From the NCBI GenBank assembly GCA_037447655.1, contig JBBHKE010002364.1:1-48773 (forward strand): a stretch of 48,773 bases of DNA, written 5' to 3'. The number at the start of each line of letters is the position of its first letter. Position 1 is the stretch's first letter. Shown here piece by piece: positions 29,175-41,220 of this stretch. Position numbers and translations under genes: made by a program. This DNA comes from Zygnema cylindricum. Its lineage: Eukaryota; Streptophyta; Zygnematophyceae; Zygnematales; Zygnemataceae. The notes under the pieces are model-generated. The model saw only the letters and a program-made list of their open reading frames with translations, did not search any database and was not told where the DNA came from.

Positions 29175-31112
29175 AAATAATAGAGCAAAATGAAATCATC
29201 ATCATCAGGAAACTGCCACAACACCATTATTAATGCAGGAATTGTTTCCCAAATTATTGTGTCAGTCCACATCGGTACAATTTGCACTTATCAGATGCCG
29301 TTCACACCCGATTCATGTTTTAAAAGAATTACCAACTACAAATCTTCAATAGACATTATTCATAAATAGTGTGGACCACAGTTATGGTGATGGATGGTTG
29401 TTATGGATGGATGGATGGTTATATTATGAGACTCAAAATGAAAAATCAACAAAAGGGTCTAAATAAAGAAAGCGCACTGAGGCTCAAACGAAAGAAAGCA
29501 TCAAGTTTACGAATTCCATTTGGACAGTTTTATCAACCTGGAATAAAAAAAATGAAACCAAATGCATTTGAGAAAAAAATGTGGAATTAGGAATTTAAGA
29601 AACCAAGAACAAGGGACTGTCCCACCGAGGCGCATCCACTCTATTTAATTTTTTTTGTAAGTTTTTTGTGTATCCACTCTATTTAAGTTTATTCTCACCT
29701 CTGTTTCAGAAAAGGTAAGCCTGAGAGAGGCAGTTTTTGTAAACTCTTGAGTACCACATCACGGCTGTCCATGCCATCCCTCCATCCCAAAAAACGATGA
29801 GAATCGTTTCATTCACTCCAAGGCCTTTTATTCATTACGTAAACTTTCATTCATTACGTATTTTTCTTCATCACGTAAACTTGATCTACAAAAAACTTCC
29901 CTTTTTGTAGTATATTTGTTAACATGTAGATATTACAACTTCAAAAAAACACCGTGGGTCACTATTAGTGTTAATAGCACTAATTCCCGTTTTATTCTGC
30001 CCTCCGAACACAAAATGGCGTTATCATTACTAACAGTTGTTTTTTAAAGACCGATTCTTTTAACGGTCACAATCGTCCACGCCATTTTGATCCGAAACAT
30101 AATTATTAACACCAAAAAAGTCCTCTTAAAAAATATTTCTTAACACTAATACTTAATTGTGTTAACAACACTTTTTAAGGGAGTGGCCAAAGCGTAAATA
30201 AGTACACTGCACATTTTTATTAGCGTTAAAGATTTATTAGTGGTAATGCAAAATTAGTGTATATACTATTAGAATTAGATTTTAGTGTAACCAGACCCGG
30301 TCGATTGTACTCCACTCCCTTAAAAAGTGTTGCTATTACTATTTTATTGAATTTTAGATAGCGTTGTCTAGTTTGCATAATCTATTTTAGGTTTAGCCCA
30401 TTTTCCTTTAACCCTTGTAATCTTTAAATGTTGTTTTGCTTTTTTCTCCCTGTTGTATGCAAATAGTTTTTCCATCGCGTGTTTTGCAATAAAGCTACTC
30501 TTCTTTTCCACTATATTTGGTAACATATAGATATCACAACTTCAAAAGTACAGTAAACCATGAATCGTTAATAGACTAATAAATTATTGATGTGGGGTTT
30601 ATATTATTGTTATTAATCGTAATCCAGCATTGAACTAAGCGTTTTAAACCATTTTTAAAACGTTTTAGAATTCTTCACAAATCACTTTTGAAACACTTTA
30701 AACCGCTTTTCCATTTAATCAAATAACGTCAATAAAAAAAACACTTTGGATTTTCAATACAAATTTTAGTTCAAAAGCTAGAATTTAGGAGCACCAATAA
30801 AGAGTTATAAACTCTAATAACAATCCACAGTCCGTGCGAGAAATTTCTCGACAATCTGGCAAACAGATTTTGTTATTGCTTTAGAATTTCCTTAAGCAAA
30901 AAAATTACTTTTTTCTTTTTAATCTAGACGCACGAGTAATATTCTCTGAATAGACCATTATTGAAAACAAAAAAAAAATGTTAAAAAAAATAAAAAGAAC
31001 CAAAAAAAACACACAAAATTATCCAGAACAACAAAACAAACCAAAAAAAAAAACAAAACAAAAACTAAAAAAAAACAAAACAAAACAAAAAAAGGAAAAA
31101 CAAAAAAAAGGC
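29175..31112. other. Non-coding; 5' side of the protease gene, A-rich tract
   Basis: No exon identified with confidence. Two transposon-end-like motifs occur: ACACCGTGGGTCACTATTAG at 29949 and TACACTGCACATTTTTATTAG at 30203. Two related stretches (about 29900-29940 and 30500-30550) share TATATTTG-TAACAT-TAGATAT-ACAACTTCAAAA. An A-rich tract with CAAAA and GAAAA units fills about 30965-31115. Confidence 0.4.
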
Positions 31113-31427
31113 TTAAAACAAACAAATGGAGCGGTACATGGAAACCACGTGGCCGGTGATGTCACACTCGACTCCGTCCCAGTCACGACAATCGGCTCCG
31201 GGTCTCCACGACACCAAATTTAGTGTGGATTTATCCTTGAGTGAGAGGAGGAGAGTCTCTGAGGAGGACGAGGGGGAGGAGGAGGTGTTAGAAGGGGGCG
31301 GAGAGAGGGAGGGGGAGGAGAGAGTATATATGTATGTATTATATAAATGTATACATTTACACACATCAAAACCCAAATGAAAAAACCCCTTCATTCTACC
31401 CCCATTATACCCAAAACTAAACTTCAA
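31113..31427 (-). pseudogene. Orphan LRR-protein N-terminal cap exon (LRRNT_2)
   Basis: The minus-strand ORF contains ETLLLSLKDKSTLNLVSW, then a PGADCRDWDGVECDITGHVV segment. This is the plant LRR N-terminal cap found in receptor-like kinases and proteins: amphipathic helix, the W-x(5-6)-C-x2-W-x-G-V-x-C pattern, then the first beta strand. Upstream is a Ser/Pro-rich stretch rather than a clear signal peptide. No leucine-rich repeats, transmembrane segment or kinase follow on the minus strand, which turns T-rich. It may be a fragment captured or left by a transposon, or exon 1 of a gene whose remainder is lost or too diverged to see. Confidence 0.6.
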
Positions 31428-31743
31428 AATTCCCCTTCATTTCTTTTCTTTTTTTTTTTTCCCTTCAAATCCGAATTTTTTTAAACCCCTTAGAAGATAA
31501 AAGCAAAACCCCCCATTTATACCCACTAATTAAAAATTCCCACCTGCATTCTTCTTCTTTTTTTTTTCTTTTTTTTTTGTTTTGAAAAAGGGTTTTGTGT
31601 TTTATCCCCCCGCCTTCTTCTTTTCCAAAAAAAAAAAAACAAAAACAAAAATATATATATATATATAGGAAACAAATATAAAAACAAGTTAAAAAAAAAA
31701 AAGAAAAATACCTTCTTCCGGAAGCAGATTCGCCCCCCATGCG

Positions 31744-31870
31744 CACGTGACAGCTGTCACGCCCAGCACCGCCAGTACGGTCCAAGGGAAGGACACGTCA
31801 GCAACTCGACGTCTGCCACGTGGCAGGAATTTGACACGTGGAAGTAGGACGCGAGGCAATGTGCCACGTG
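31744..31870. promoter_or_regulatory. Cluster of four G-boxes
   Basis: CACGTG at 31744, 31817, 31835 and 31865. The second sits in the palindrome GCCACGTGGC. ACACGTCAG near 31792 is a related bZIP core. The cluster lies about 320 bp upstream of the LRR-cap ORF on the minus strand and next to a long pyrimidine tract, fitting a promoter for a minus-strand transcript. bZIP or bHLH binding is inference. Confidence 0.5.
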
Positions 31871-31885
31871 GACAAAAAATGGACA

Positions 31886-32400
<515 letters not shown>

Positions 32401-34209
32401 CTTTTTCACCAACCTCGTCATTCGTACGTTTTAAAAAATCGATCCGTAAAAGCCTCTCGGATTTTCGTACAAGACAAAATAACGGTCCTGTACGGATCGT
32501 TTCGTGCAGGAATCAATTTGTACGAATCGACTTGTACGAAACAGGTTGTACGGACTAACTTGAGTACGAATAATTTTGGTACGGAATCGATTTGATGAAA
32601 TAGTGCGTCGCTCTGTCAGAATGTTTTTTTTGGTTGGCCCGCTTCCTGTTTTGTCGTTTTCTGTGTCGTTTACTGTACGGAAAATGAAAGAATCGTGCGG
32701 TGAATTTTTAGTGCGTCCAAAAGTTTATTGTACTTCTGGCGTCGTTGCTTGTACGGAAGGACCTTGTTTTGTCGTGACATGGCAGCATGGAAGTACGGAA
32801 ACAATCGTGTGGTTAGTGTGTCGTACGCTTTTTGTAAGTTATGACGTCATCATATACATACAAATCGGACATTATATCTTGTCGAGAAATTTGGCAGTTT
32901 CTGTAAAACACTAAAACAAAACATTTCGTGCGGTGAATTTTTAGTGCGTGAAAAAATTTAGCTCGGTTATGACGTCATCATCTGTAGCAATGGACCCTGT
33001 TATGTCGTCGATCTGACAGTACGGACGAATCTTGTGGTAAGTGCGGCAAATGTGCGGGCGATTATGACGTCATTATATGTACGGAATGAGCCATATCGTG
33101 TCGTGAAATCTGACGGTACGGTTAGCATTAACAATCGGGCAGTCAACGTTTTTAGTGCTGACATTATTTAGTGTGGATTAAATGTCATTATGTGATCGGC
33201 AAGATCTTGTCTTGTCGAGAGATATTGAGGCATTAGGCAAAACGACAAAAAATGGGCTGACAATCCGTAAAGTTCTAAAAGTTTAAAAATCTTGATGATC
33301 CGTACAAGTGGGGGTCGACAAAGGATAGTGTGATTGGCTGTCAAATGATTGTCATTTTTTCAAATCAACTTGTTAATTGCATAATCAAATTGACCTAATT
33401 AGCTACAGTACAGCACATCATGGGACACGTGGCGATCTCAGAGGTAAGATTTGATCGGAGTCACGAAATCAAGTGGTTGTGACTTCTGACGTAATTTTGG
33501 TCCGTTATTCCGTTCTGTTAAAAACGCGATTTTGGATTTTGTACTAAATTCGATATTTCGTACTATTGGATTCTGAACCGTACAGTCATAGTGCTTAGGG
33601 TGACGTAGCCACATTTACTGAATGTTTGTTTCATAGTTCAAAGGCCTTTGGTAGGCGCCATAGTTGTTCAAATCGCGCGATTTTTTCCTTTTTTCCGATT
33701 GAACGTATAATTCGTGACTTTTGAAAAAATCGTAAGAAAACGTCTACTGTAAACTAAAACTGGAAATTTACGGAAATATGTAAAGAAATTACTGTAACTG
33801 CACATTTTTTTACGGATATGTACGGAATAAAACGGGAAATATGCGTCGTACTTATTGGTACTTTCTGTTCAGTGAACTGAACAGGAATACCACGGAAGTT
33901 GTACGTTATATAATCGAAAATGTACGGACATTTTCGAAAAGAGACGTTGTACGTCACAATAATTTCGCGCGTTCAGTTTGAAATTTGTACGGGCGTCTTC
34001 TTCATTTTTTTTTTAAAGAAGACGCCATGGAACATTGAAAACGAAACTGCGAGGAAGCCGCTTCCCCATATCTTACCCTCCTCCCTCCCAAGCTTTTTAC
34101 TATCCTCGCCTCCAGACTTCGACAAAAGCAATCATGCCCAGAAATCGTGCAAATTTCTATGTCGTGCAAATTGTTGAATGTGAAAAATGTCATTTGTTCT
34201 TCGTCTGTA
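32401..34209. other. Non-coding region rich in GTACGGA motifs
   Basis: No gene recognised. GTACGGA and GTACGAA recur throughout. Two related blocks share GTGCGGTGAATTTTTAGTGCGT (starting near 32695 and 32928). TGACGTCA palindromes lie at 32842, 32970 and 33065. Composition suggests one large non-autonomous element or several, with ends I cannot define. Confidence 0.4.
32842..33072. promoter_or_regulatory. Three TGACGTCA palindromes
   Basis: TGACGTCA at 32842-32849, 32970-32977 and 33065-33072, each in TTATGACGTCAT context and each followed by a TCATATA- or TCATCTG-like tail. This is the palindromic bZIP core (C-box/CRE type). The shared context suggests a diverged repeat unit. Confidence 0.45.
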
Positions 34210-34452
34210 TTTTATTTTTTTGGAGTAATGCGCTGTCTGCGAGATAGAGAAAGAAGGCAGACAGAAGGCAGCCATGTCTGTGCGCTATCTGCGAGATAGA
34301 GAAAGAAGGCAGACAGAAGGCGGTCGTGTTTGTCTGTCACATAGGCTCGGACAGACAAAATTTCATAAAATTTTACCTTCGTGGCATTCGAACCCGGGTA
34401 CGTCAAGTGGGAAGCAAGCTATGTGTTGATCGACTGGACTACCACCTGGTGA
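34210..34452 (-). mobile_element. tRNA-derived SINE
   Basis: The minus-strand reading begins AGGTGGTAGTCCAGTCG (34446-34430), containing TAGTCCAGTCG, which fits the Pol III A-box consensus. GGGTTCGAATGCC (about 34394-34382) follows at tRNA-like spacing and nearly fits the B box. A tRNA-unrelated body with two 52-bp units (34230-34281 and 34282-34333) leads to an A-rich tail (34210-34221). Length about 240 bp. The acceptor stem does not close, so it is not a functional tRNA gene. Confidence 0.7.
34230..34333 (-). repeat. 52-bp tandem duplication in the SINE body
   Basis: Two adjacent units, each starting GCGCT-TCTGCGAGATAGAG on the plus strand, with a few substitutions. They form most of the tRNA-unrelated part of the SINE. 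Confidence 0.75.
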
Positions 34453-35495
34453 AAAAATTTCGATGCAAAAGAAGAGTGTGATAAAAATATAACGAGTTTA
34501 TTGTTTTACCGCTCATTTCCCAGGAAAAACTTGCAAACTGCGTTATATGTAATAGTTTTTTGTTTTTTTATGTACGCAATAGTACGGAAGGAAATTCATT
34601 ATCGATTTTTTGCGATTTGATCAAAAGGTTCAATGCGTTTGTTACGTATATTTCGTCACGTACGGTACGTTCGCACTAATCGCCATGAACAACTATGGTA
34701 GGCGCACAAAACTTGGCACAAACCTCGCGTAGAGTAGGCATACTGTATGGGTGTTCGTTGTGGACACTATTGTACGGACGTACGAATCTGACGTATGATC
34801 ATAGTTCAGCGCACGCCGACGGACGAAATTTTTTAGGGAACTAAAACACGCGGACGTTCAAAATTGCAGACGCTAATGTGACAGATACTCCTATCGTAAG
34901 TTGTAATATGGGCTTTTCATGTGATCTTCTTACATCACTACTTTGATCAGAGACCGTCCGATCGTCTAAATCTAACGGTGTAAATAAGTTTTACCTCAAA
35001 ACTCACAGAAATTGTTTTTTTTGTCCGATTATTTTTCAAAATTTAGACATGACGTTTAATTCTCTATCGATCGATGTGCAACTCAACCCTATAACTATTT
35101 ATTTTCATTTTTCGACCAATACAATATGGGTCATAAGGGCATATTGTATGTTTTGCATACAATAGGCATATTGTATGGGCCTACTTTCACCTACTTTTGA
35201 ACTATGGTTTGTTTTAATTTATTTTTTTCTCAATGACAGTTTAATTGGCCGCTGAAGTTCTACCAAGACAAGCTAGAAGTTCACTTTTGTTAAATTCACA
35301 GATCGGCATTATCAGGATAGACTTGTGGAGACGGAAAACACTCAAAATAGTGATGCCTCTACTTTCGGTAGATGCAGTGTTATCGATACATATCGTGACC
35401 ATGTATCGCTGCGAAATATGCTTCTTACCATATGACCATATGTCATATGATATATTCATATGATTATATGATGTATCATCCTAGCATCAAAGATA
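34453..35495. other. Intergenic, no gene recognised
   Basis: AT-rich. Contains imperfect inverted repeats of ATTGTATG/CATACAAT near 35140-35185 and overlapping CATATG palindromes at 35430-35470. ORFs up to 72 codons carry no recognisable domain. Confidence 0.4.
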
Positions 35496-36116
35496 TACAC
35501 CGCGAATCGTAACTAGAGGAAAGAAAAAATCAGGGTAAAAAAACAAAAAAATAAAATTAGAGTTATAAACGCTAATTTGTGTGATATAACTTTTTCACAT
35601 AGGAAGTTTACTCTAATTTATTTAAGTACTCTATATTGGGTTATGTCGGCAATAATTATCCGCGTTGTAATTATGAACACTAAATTATGTAGAAGTACAA
35701 AATCTGTTAGTCCGTATAGTTTTGACGTCAATATGACGTTAGTACTATTTGTCGCGCTGAATGTCACTTAATGTTCACACTGACGACGATGATGTCGACG
35801 GACGAGAGTGATGCGAACGGCTTTTTTTCGATGTGATTGATTTTTTTGTTTAGTGGGATATCATGTGCGAGCGCGATTTTATTAAATCATTATTTGTACC
35901 TTTGGACTTATAAAAGTACAATTTTGCTCGGTCGGACGTCGTCCGCACTCCACACTATTTAAAACGAACCTGTATTCTAATTTTTTACGCTAATCAAGCC
36001 TTACCTTAAATAGTATAATGAAAATTTTAGAATCATTTACTCTATTTAAGGTGATAGAGTCGAAATTTAGGGTGACCGAATTAGCGTTATTTACTCTAAT
36101 TACGATTCGCGGTGTA
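35496..36116. mobile_element. Non-autonomous TIR DNA transposon, 621 bp
   Basis: Starts TACACCGCGAATCGTAACTAG and ends with the inverted counterpart TACGATTCGCGGTGTA. Outer bases TA/TA fit a TA target duplication. Both ends match the ends of the 2.06-kb element at 44744-46799 in reverse order: AAATTAGAGTTAT-AAC-CTAATTTGTG near one end, and GGTCACCCTAAATTTCGAC (complement) near the other. It looks like an internally deleted relative. No transposase gene. Confidence 0.75.
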
Positions 36117-36117
36117 G

Positions 36118-37809
36118 TACACCGCGAATCGCTATTAGCGTATTGAACGCTAATTCGGTTCCCCTAAACGAAATTGATCATGGCACTGACTGTTTTGGTT
36201 GCGCACTATCACTTACGTCATTTTGTCAAAAAATGTACTTTTGAAGTACACATTGGTACAAGGAAAGTACCGTTGAGTCTAAATTTGACGGTCAATTTGT
36301 TGGACAACTTTGACTTTCAAAACATTGTTTCAACTGCTTCGATTTTTGCCGCGCTTGCGAACGTTGAACGTCATAATGAAATTAGCAATTCACACGGCCA
36401 ACGAACGTTTACGGTAACAAAACTGCGGCAACCACATGTAAATAAAAGTGTTGCAGATAGTCACTCTTTGTCGTTACGTGAGCTCCACGGTGAGAGCACG
36501 TTGGATATTAACTTAGGGTAGGGTTTCATTAGGGAAAAAATGTCGTTGTTTACTGAAAGTCGTATTGTTTCGTAGTGTGCCGTACCACAAAAAATAAAAT
36601 GTCAGAAAAACAAGCCTACTGAATGAGCGATTTGATTCTCCACGTTTATGGGCGTAAATGTGGACCGTCGGATGCATAATCGGATAAGCCATCGTCTGAC
36701 ACTTTCAGTTCAGAATAAGTGACCCGGAGTAGGTCATTTTTTAGCGCCTGAATGAATAGCATCGTGTCTCGTGGAAAAATAAACAAATATCCGCGACGAC
36801 CGCGTGACTAGGTGGGTACACGTCGCATATGACATGTGCCATCCGTCAAGGAGGATGCGAGGCCATCGGAAGCGCAAAAAAATCTTAGACGGAGGATATT
36901 GTTTCACGCTTCTGTCGCCATCCAATAACCATTCTGACATTTTCGTACGCTCTTACAAATCTTAAGTTTCGTCCGCCCGTACAGATTTGATTCAATACGT
37001 CGTACGAGTCATTTTTTACCTTCGCTGGAACAAAAATGTGGTCACAATTCGCTGTCAAAGATTCTTTGAAGATTATCAAAATCTTATCTATCTATTACGT
37101 GGACAAATCAGAGTGTGCCACGCAAATAAAATGTTGGTTACTGACCTGACACAATGGAACGATAGCTTCAGTAAACGAATTTTTGATGGTTACAAAGACC
37201 CCCTAATGGAACAACGCTCTTAGCCGCAAAATTGAAATGTACACCGCCAATCGCTATTAGCGTTGTGTACGCTAATCCCGTCCCGCTTTTTTTTTTATTT
37301 TGTCTCAAATATAATTATCCACACTATTTAAAAAACCCTAATTCCTAATTAGAGTAATCGATTTCTTCGAAAATTTCCAAATTCCCAATTAGCGTAAACC
37401 ACGCTAATTATTCGTATACGCAAAAGAAACTTCTACGCTAATAGCGATTGGCGGTGTAGTCGTTTAGCCGTTACATTAAATTTAGACACAAATTGAAACG
37501 AAACCTCTTTAAACTGAAGGTCTTGTACGGAAATATTTAAACGCACGAAACGATTTTTTGCTGTCAACGTAAGAATGTTGATTCGTAGATAGTGTGGTTC
37601 GATTTCGTTGCGCGTGATGACGCGCATTTTTTTCCAGTAATTGATATTTTTACGCCGGTTCGTTCTATTATAGTGCACAAAGTTTATTTCGTTTCGTGCG
37701 TTTTAATATTTCAAACCTTTCAATCGCCACCGTCGAATTAAATGTCCAGCAAGTGTGCACATGAAAAGGTGTTTTAAGTGGGGAAAAACGTTTCAACGCT
37801 AATAGCGAT
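36118..37809. mobile_element. Larger TIR element with a nested copy, right end uncertain
   Basis: The left end TACACCGCGAATCGCTATTAGCG begins one base after the element at 35496-36116. Its right end may be the decayed ACGCTAATAGCGAT at 37796-37809. A 115-codon ORF (36174-36521) inside is unrecognised. The 219-bp element 37240-37458 lies within these limits. The left terminus is clear; the right boundary is a guess. Confidence 0.4.
37240..37458. mobile_element. TIR DNA transposon (MITE), 219 bp
   Basis: TACACCGCCAATCGCTATTAG at the left and CTAATAGCGATTGGCGGTGTA at the right are perfect inverted repeats. The next bases, GCGTTGTGTACGCTAAT and the T-rich run after CCCGTCCCGC, match the left end of the 544-bp element at 40589, of which this seems a short derivative. 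The interior has repeated TTAGCGTA/ACGCTAAT subterminal motifs. Confidence 0.85.
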
Positions 37810-38475
37810 ACAGGGAATAATATTTAGGGTTTGGCCAGAGGATTTTTGAGCCGTGGGAGGGAAGGCGGTGGATATTCCGTATTCGCGAGAAGGTCACGTG
37901 ACGGCCCATGTTCCCCACTGAACGTGGAATTTTAAAAGCCGCGCCATTTTTCGGTGCGTCGCTTCATTTCCTCGGGTAAGACAAAATCGCGTGGTTTGTG
38001 TTGGGGCAGGCGCTGTTTTTTTCCCCGGGAAGAAAAAAGGGTTTGTTTTTCTGCTATAGCCGTTACAAAACAAAAAGTAATAATAGGAATATTAATATCA
38101 TTCATTAATTTGTGCCCCCCGACATGGGCCGACAATCGAGTGAAAAAGACAAAAGGACAGGAGAAAGCACTGACGCCTGCGTATTTTACGGCGCAATAAT
38201 TGGATGATCTGGAACACCGACACCGAAAAAGGACAAAAGAGTTGTACCGCTGTACTCTTTGGTAATGGAAACAACAATATACTAAAATAATAAACGGGCA
38301 ATAAAACAAGCTATTAACAATAGCTCTGCTGCAGGCCGTCCATCCTCTTTCGATGAATCGCTTCATCTATAGTACCGTGGTTTTTAGCGAGGTTATGACC
38401 TTATATTTTTTTAATTAAGAGAACGAGCGACGGACAACGACAAATAGTCCGGCGACCGACGATGACAAACACTCC
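37459..38475. other. Intergenic; possible promoter near 37.9 kb
   Basis: No coding region recognised. GTCACGTGAC (37893-37902) is a perfect 10-bp G-box palindrome. TTTTAAAAG follows at about 37930, and a splice-donor-like CTCGGGTAAGAC at about 37973. This could be a promoter with a short non-coding first exon read to the right, but no following exon was found. Confidence 0.35.
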
Positions 38476-38479
38476 GGCG

Positions 38480-38495
38480 ACGGAACACACACACA

Positions 38496-38535
<40 letters not shown>

Positions 38536-38539
38536 AATA

Positions 38540-38596
<57 letters not shown>

Positions 38597-38785
38597 AATA
38601 ATACAATACACACACACACACACACAATAATAACAATAATAATACAATAACACACACACACAATAATATCAATACAATAATTCATCAATAATAATACACA
38701 ATAATAATACAATACACACAGCATACACACACACACACACATCACAATATCACAATACGCACACACACACACACACACACATATC
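38480..38785 (+). repeat. (CA)n microsatellite with AATAAT interruptions
   Basis: About 300 bp of (AC)n blocks broken by AATAATAAT and ATACAAT segments. Frames rich in Thr-His or Cys-Val here are composition artefacts. Confidence 0.95.
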
Positions 38786-40588
38786 ATCATCAATATCATC
38801 TAATACAACAATAATACACAACACATATATATTATTCTTGATTGTAAATTTTCTAGTGATCGTACCTTTAGTAAGAATGATTTCGTGCATCCATGAGCTC
38901 TGCTTGAGTAACATTTTTCGTGTTTCAATACATCTTTACATTACTATACTTTTGCCTATAGCTCTAGACTTTCTTGAAAGAAATGCAAACACATTTTACA
39001 TTGACAGAATAAAAGGGTTAATAGCGTTGGTAATCAAGATCGGCCTTCATTTGTTTTTTGATGAAGTATAGTTAAAGGTTTACACTACATTGGTAGGGGA
39101 CTAAAAGCATAGTGTAATGGAGAAAGGGATTAAACGTGGTGAAGTAATACATTATGCTCAAATAACGTGGTTTTTGAGGTACATGGAGAAGGAGGTTGTA
39201 TTGCGTAGAGATCAATTCATCGATAAACAATGGGATCAAATTATGTCTAAAATGATAAATTGAGTAGATGCAAACAAAATTGATGTTGGTGGATGGTTGT
39301 AAGCATAATACCTTGGCACCATTACTAAAACGATAAATAGGAGAATCCAATGTAACGTTATCATTGCTTTTCTTGTAACTACACATCTTAGTACATCTAC
39401 GATTCTTAAGCAACCTATGATGTGCCTGATGTTAGTGGAGTTATTTTCTATTAGACATTGTTGACACATAATAATACTTCGTTCAATTTTCACAATATAG
39501 TTTTTATTTATTGATTTCAACATTTTTGGGATATTTATCTTCAATGCTGTCGAAGTATAAGTATTTGATATCAATACAAATATATTTAATCACAATGGTC
39601 AATAAACAAAAATGGAAAATCCGGGTCAAGCCTAATTTGGGCACCTAGAGATAGACTCCTGTTATGTACTTGTTTTTGACGCAGTTTAACACAAAATTTT
39701 GAGTCGTTGTGATGCCATCTCTCATAACCATATTGTTGTTACATTCCGTGATTTAAAAAACATGTAAAATCCTTATCAAAGAAACTCATGCCTCTCTTCA
39801 AAATACCATGTAGATTTTTAATTGAAGATAGCCAGGTCATCGTTTTTTCTTTTTTCGTTGGTGTAATTTTATTTTCAATCGCTGCTTGTAAATCAAATAT
39901 TTCATTAAAAAAACACGATAGTAAAACCATATGAGTAACAAAGGAGCAACTGTCCTCCTATCACTTTATTCGAATTAGCGCTCTATTTGAAAACCGCCAT
40001 CAAAATCTCGGCGCCCGTTCGGTTTGCGTGACATAGTCCGTAAACGTTGCGCTTAGAGCTCATGGTGCTTCCTCCCTTCTAATACGTAATCGCAAAGCGT
40101 CAGCAAAAGTGTACGGTATTCGGCTACGCGAAGGGCTTTCTCTGAAACTTAAAATGAAGTACAGTACAGTACAGTACTTTAAAGTACAATACTGTACTGT
40201 AGTCCGCTTTTACCCGCACCCTCGATTCCCTCTGGAGGGGCGGTCGTACCACCAATCCGCAGCCGACAAAAAAATCAACGTGGTGCACTTGCGCCTCTTT
40301 AAAACGTGAAGCGTCACGCGTTCGCCAATACAAAGCCAGCCTGGCGGACGCAAAACATATTTATTTTTGTCGTGTTGGACGTGTGCAAATTGCTAATCAA
40401 TAAAAGTTCGATTTCAAGAAAAGTAGACGAACGTACACGACGAACGTATATGTAAAGTACAGTACATATTAAAAATGTGCCAGCTGTAATGTACACACAC
40501 GCAGCAAGGGAAACCGTAGAGAATAATAGCCGCGGGCGACCCGGTGCTTTGCCCTTTGGTTGCGTAAGGACCTTTCGTTTTTGTGCAG
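38786..40588. other. AT-rich region with unrecognised decayed coding on the minus strand
   Basis: Between 39072 and 39930 the minus strand has partly overlapping open stretches in several frames (63-113 codons), with a protein-like rather than low-complexity composition. I cannot assign a family. An inverted repeat built on GTACAGTAC lies at 40158-40201. The remainder holds nothing recognised. Confidence 0.3.
40158..40201. repeat. GTACAGT inverted repeat
   Basis: AGTACAGTACAGTACAGTAC is followed, after a short AT centre (TTTAAAGTACA), by ATACTGTACTGT. The unit GTACAGT is self-complementary in part, giving several possible cruciforms. Confidence 0.6.
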
Positions 40589-41132
40589 TACACCGCCAAT
40601 CGTTATTAGCGTTGTGTACGCTAATTCCGTCCCGCTTTTTTTTTTTTTTATTCTCCATTAGTGTAGTTCATTCTATTTTTTTCTTTATTCTATTTGAGGT
40701 TATTTTCAGTACGTTGTCTCTTAAATAGAATGGTGTACGGTCAGTGTCAGACCGTACTTAAATGTACCTTTTTAAGTTAAAAAGTACAATAAATTAGTTT
40801 TAGTAACCGCGGACGCATGAGAATGTGCGTTCTAAAAAAGAAAAAATACCAGGTCGTAAAAAATCCCGCTCGCACATATTCGTCCGACAGCCGCGTTTCG
40901 ACCGTGTGAATGTACGATTTGTGTACGATTTGTCAGATTTTGTAAGGATACCTATATTAGTGTAAGCATGTTTGCGACCGACATTTTTTTTTTCAAAGAT
41001 CCAAATTACCATAACCAAACAATTAGAATGTATGATTTTTTCCAAAATTTTCAAATTCTTAAATAGCGTACACCACGGTAATTATTTTTATACGCTAAAA
41101 AAACTTACACGCTAATAACGATTGGCGGTGTA
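40589..41132. mobile_element. TIR DNA transposon, 544 bp
   Basis: Starts TACACCGCCAATCGTTATTAG and ends CTAATAACGATTGGCGGTGTA, perfect inverted termini. It shares its left 50 bp with the 219-bp element at 37240. Its interior (TTAAATAGAATGGTGTACGG, then CAGACCGTAC and the TGTAC-TTTTTAAGT stretch) is shared with 44744-46799 and, inverted, with 35496-36116. No ORF with a transposase signature. Confidence 0.82.
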
Positions 41133-41220
41133 CCATGTATAATGCGATAGTACTGTACCTATTATGTGCGAACATCTTACGTGACGCCATCACTGAAATC
41201 ATGTTTTTGCACGGGTACAG

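Noticed and set aside
34382-34446. Functional tRNA gene
   Set aside because: A- and B-like boxes are present, but there is no acceptor stem closure and the B box has a mismatch; body and A-rich tail fit a SINE.
38480-38785. CRISPR-like array
   Set aside because: Repeats are simple CA runs with AATAAT interruptions, with no regular repeat-spacer structure, and the genome is eukaryotic.
38401-38799. Cys-Val and Thr-His rich ORFs over the CA microsatellite
   Set aside because: Direct consequence of (CA)n repeats, with no coding signature.
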